Assembly: GCF_000763885.1 (NCBI RefSeq)
Contig: NZ_JRKO01000023.1
Coordinates: 1-64,000, forward strand
From: Paracoccus versutus
GTDB lineage: Bacteria; Pseudomonadota; Alphaproteobacteria; Rhodobacterales; Rhodobacteraceae
Direction: 5' to 3'
DNA length: 64,000 bases
Shown: in pieces, positions 61,000 to 64,000 of the stretch
How the letters are laid out: every line of letters begins with the position of its first letter
Position numbering within the stretch: position 1 is the first letter of the stretch
Made by a program: the position numbers and the translations under genes
Notes under the pieces: model-generated
What the model was told of the DNA's origin: nothing
Seen by the model: only the letters and a program-made list of their open reading frames with translations
The model's database searches: none

Positions 61000-63055
61000 G
61001 AACGTCACCTTCAGGCCGATGCCCAGCTGGCGCGGCTCGACCACGGTGGCCCCGAAGCCGCCGATCGAGCGGCTGGCCCGCAGAGAGGTCACCGAGCGGT
61101 CGTCGAACAGGTTGCTGACATAGGCGAATGCCTGCTGGTTCTCGCGCGGCTGCCAGGTCAGGCGGGTATTGGCCACCGTATAGGGGTCGACCCAGGTCTC
61201 GCGATCCTCGTTGTCGTCGGAATAATAGCCGTCGGCATGGCGCAGCTGGCCGCTGAGCCGCCATTGCGGCGTGATGTCCCAATCGGCCGCCAGCGAAAGC
61301 GTATAGTCGGGCGCGCGGCCGAAGCGGTGGCCCTGGTATTCCGCCGCCGCGCTGGTCAAGCGGCCGATCTCGGCATGCAGCAGGCCCAGCCCCGCCTTGA
61401 CCCGCAGGTTGTCGCGCAGCAGATCGTCCATCCCCAGTTCCAGGCCATAGGATCTGGTGCGCTCGGCATTGACGGTGATCGCGCTGCCGATGTTCTCGGG
61501 CAGGCTGGTCACGACATAGCGCTGCGCATCGTGCAGCCGGGTGCAGGACAGGTTCCCGGTCAGCCCGATCCGGTCGTCGAGCAACCGGATGCGGCCGAAA
61601 TCTCGGAGTTCCACGAGATCTCCGCATCGAAGGGCACGTATTCGCCGCTGGTCAGGTTCAGCGTCACCCCGCCGGGGTTGTAGCCCTTGCTGACCATGAC
61701 GCCGATGCGGCTCGACCGGTCGAGGTCATGGGCCAGCGCCAGCTTGGGCAGCCAGGCGTCGAAGCTTTCGTCGTCGTCCAGCAGGTTGGGGGTAAAGCTC
61801 GACACGCCGCGCCGGGTGATGTCGTCGCGCTGATAGCGCAGCCCGCCGGTCAGGTTCCAGCGGTCCGCCAGGTGGCTTCGGCGAACAGCCCCAGGCTGTC
61901 CTTGCGGTCGTCATAGGGGGTGGTGCCGCGGTAATCCAGCAACTCGTCCGAATCCGTGTGCGAGACGAACAGCCCCGTCACGCCGCTGATCCGGTCCTCG
62001 GGCGTGCCGAAGGTTACGCGCGTCTCGTTCGAGGTCACGTCCTGGTCCAGGACCACCGTGCCCGAGTTGACCGGCTCGGTCGAGCGCTTGATCCGGATGT
62101 CGGAATATTGCAGCTGGTTGAACAGCGTCCAGCCGTTGCCGAAATCATGGCTCAGGTCCAGGATCGTGGTGTTGGTGCGCAGCCGCCAGCTGGGGTTCGA
62201 GGCGGTGGCGCTTTCCAGGTCCTCATAGGGTTCGGTCACGGCCTCCCAGTTCGGCCGGTTCGTCATGCCGTGCAAGAAGGTCAGCTTGCCCTGGAATCCG
62301 GGGATCTCTTGCGGCTGCCACAGCAGCTTGGCGCGAATGGTGTGCGATTCATGGTCCCGGTCGGTCGAGCCGACCGCGAAGGCGGGATTGGTATAGTCGA
62401 TGCAGTTGTCGCGCGCCCAGTAATCGACGGCGATGCGCCCGGCCAGATCCTCGGACAAGGATCCCGAGGCCATCAGGCGGCTGTGGCTGCCGTATTCCAT
62501 CTGCGCGGCGCCCTGGGGCTGGAAGATCGGATCCTTGGTCCTGGCGATGATCGCCCCGGCGATCGAGTTCGCGCCCTGGGTCGCCGTCTGCGGGCCGTGG
62601 AAGACCTCGATTGATTCTACGTCCCATAGTGCCTGACTGCCCCAGACGATTTCGTTATAGCCTAGGGAATGGCCGTCGAGGGTGAAGGCCAGCCGCGGCG
62701 CAGTGCCGCCGAAGAAGGCGACCGCGCCCGAATGCGGGCCCTCGCTGTCCTGGCCGCGGATGGTGGGCGCGCCGCCCTGTCCGCCCGAGGCGACATAGGT
62801 CACGTTGGCGATGCCCGTGGCCGCATCGGCGATGCTGTCCTGCCCGCCGTTCTCCTCAAGGTCGCGCGCGGTCAGGATCGCCACGGAAGAGGCGGTGTGC
62901 TTGACGCTGCGCGCCCGCTTTTCGCCGGTCAGGACGATCTCGTCCAGCCGCATCATCTCGGTCGCGCCCTGGCCGTCCTGGGTAAGCGCCGGGGCGATGG
63001 CCAATGCCAGCAGGGCGGCCGCGCCGACCCATGCCGGGGTCTTGCGTCCATTCAT
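61000..63055 (-). pseudogene. Decayed TonB-dependent siderophore receptor
   Basis: The N-terminal 400 codons read as an intact receptor start: signal peptide, plug motifs PTIRGQDSEGPHSGAVAFF, VESIEVFHGPQTATQGANSI. They closely parallel the intact receptor at 23024-25099. Translation then hits TGA near 61850 after a one-base frame change at about 61855-61865. The barrel resumes in another frame (SKGYNPGGVTLNLTSGEYVP), shifts again near 61600-61612, and continues to PRQLGIGLKVTF at 61000. There the expected stop is replaced by TGG, so the last frame runs into antisense ureG. Three lesions make a pseudogene most likely; sequencing errors cannot be excluded. Confidence 0.85.
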
Positions 63056-63409
63056 CTCCAAAGCCTCTTGAGAAGCTGCGGGCTGGCGCGTGCTGGCTGC
63101 CAGATGTGATTCCCGTGCCGGCAGCTGAAATCCGCCGAAACGCGGCGCAGGCTAAGCCCTTGGAAGCGCTGGCGGCGGGAATCGGGACCGCCCCGCAACC
63201 CGAGACGTGATCCGGGCGCCAAAACCCGCGCCCAAGGTCCGTTTTACACCTATCTGCGGTTGCTCGACGGTAATCCGACAAAAACTCGGATACCGTGCGT
63301 TCAGTCCTCCGCCAGTCGCCACGGTCGGAATCCAGGCTGAGCGGATGCGGTCTTTCTTGCGAAAGGTCTGTTCGGCCCTTCGCCGGCAGATTGGCGAAAG
63401 GAGATCGCT
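63056..63409. promoter_or_regulatory. Divergent gap between the broken receptor and the AMP ligase
   Basis: 354 bases. The hairpin CGGTAATCCGA-CAAAAAC-TCGGATACCG (63268-63295, one bulged base) stands out and resembles the CGGATACC stretch at 4638-4645. No gene is supported. Confidence 0.4.
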
Positions 63410-64000
63410 GTGGCAGACCACGCTCTGGACTGGCAGGCCCGATGCCCATTCTGGCCCCAGGATGTTGCAAACCGTTACCGCCAAGCCGGGATCTGGCGAT
63501 ACGAGACTTTCTTCGACCTTCTGGCCCGGCAGGCCGGGCGGCTGGGTGGGCGGATGGCCCTGATCGACGGGGCGCGCCATATCGGCTACGACCGGCTGCA
63601 CCGCGATGCGCTGGCCTTGGCGGGCGGGCTTGCGGCGCTGGGGCTGGTCAGGGGCCACCGGGTGGTGGTGCAATTCCCCAACCGCGCCGAATTCGTCACG
63701 CTGTTCTTTGCGCTTTGCCGGCTGGGGTGGTCCTGGTGCTGGCCTTGCCCGGCCATCGCGACCTCGAGATCGGCCAGTTCGCCGATTTCACCGGCGCCCG
63801 TGCGGTCCTGACGGTGCAAGAGCCCGACGGCCATGACATGGTCGGGCTGGCCCGGCGGGTGCAGGCCAGGTGCCCTTCGGTCCGGCATGTGGTGGTGCTG
63901 GGCGACAGCCGGGGCGCAACGCCCTTCGACAGCCTGTTTCGCGCCGATGTTCCGCTGCCCGCCGGGCTCAATTGCGAGGACGTGGCCTGCTTCCAGATCT
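63410..64000 (+). pseudogene. entE: 2,3-dihydroxybenzoate-AMP ligase, frameshifted and cut by the window end
   Basis: The gene starts at GTG 63410 with AAAGGAGA before it. The first ~105 codons match EntE/DhbE-type ligases (RYRQAGIWRYETFFDLLARQ, VVVQFPNRAEFVTLFFALCR). A one-base loss at about 63722-63730 then breaks the frame. The protein resumes as VVLVLALPGHRDLEIGQFAD followed by FTGARAVLTVQEPDGHDMVG, again EntE-like, up to the window end. The enzyme would activate 2,3-dihydroxybenzoate for catecholate siderophore assembly. It is either a pseudogene or carries a sequencing error. Confidence 0.78.

Noticed and set aside
60304..61614. A 436-codon minus-strand gene overlapping ureG and ureF
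   Set aside because: Only its first half matches a receptor C-terminus; the rest is antisense ureG read because the receptor stop codon is lost.

Overview
The window is high-GC alphaproteobacterial DNA. The GC-rich codons, the divergent urt/ure urea loci, the FNR-type control of feo and the overall gene style suggest a Paracoccus-like member of the Rhodobacteraceae; this is inferred from the sequence, not from any search. About 60 genes are densely packed, often with ATGA start/stop overlaps. I see no rRNA, tRNA, CRISPR array, insertion sequence or phage genes.

Layout. 1-1355: the 3' end of a GMC oxidoreductase, then about 1.1 kb of degenerate DNA. 1356-8542: siderophore block 1, with an AraC regulator, a TonB-dependent receptor and a complete binding protein/two permeases/ATPase importer. 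8654-9671: a small XRE regulator plus membrane protein pair with clear palindromic operators, and a small membrane protein. 9787-11058: a two-gene unit encoding an aerolysin/ETX-MTX2-like pore-forming protein and a small beta-rich partner. 11218-17037: a Crp-like regulator, an operon of a tyrosine-decarboxylase-like enzyme, an unknown protein and a class III nucleotide cyclase, then a second Crp-like regulator. 17189-25099: siderophore block 2 (catecholate type): fepG-fepD-fepB-siderophore-interacting protein, divergent fepC, an IclR regulator and a second TonB receptor. The two + strand promoters of this block share a nearly identical palindromic element.

25170-30267: a flavin monooxygenase, an unknown protein whose 3' end lies in a 166-bp triplication shared with a convergent DJ-1-family gene, an Old Yellow Enzyme homologue and a MerR regulator with a typical 19-bp-spacer promoter. 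30807-37154: an iron operon behind a perfect FNR box: a double-domain feoA, feoB, feoC, an HMA-like protein, two related small membrane proteins and a P1B-type ATPase. It resembles iron-storage (ferrosome, fez) operons and is the most interesting system here. 37284-44357: a branched-chain-amino-acid-type ABC transporter with two Asp/Glu-racemase-family proteins (one periplasmic and lacking both catalytic cysteines) and a GntR regulator. 44440-48945: a drug-efflux MFS protein with a MarR regulator, and a metacaspase-like Sel1 protein with a glycine-rich lipoprotein.

49216-60933: urtABCDE (urea ABC transporter, minus strand) divergent from ureDAJBCEFG (nickel urease, plus strand), a complete urea uptake and hydrolysis unit. 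61000-64000: a decayed third TonB receptor (two frameshifts and a lost stop) divergent from a frameshifted 2,3-dihydroxybenzoate-AMP ligase that runs off the window. This suggests that catecholate siderophore synthesis is, or was, encoded just beyond the window.

Iron acquisition is the main theme: two complete siderophore importers, two intact receptors and one broken one, a reductase-type siderophore-interacting protein, ferrous uptake and possible intracellular iron compartmentalisation. Nitrogen scavenging from urea is the second theme.
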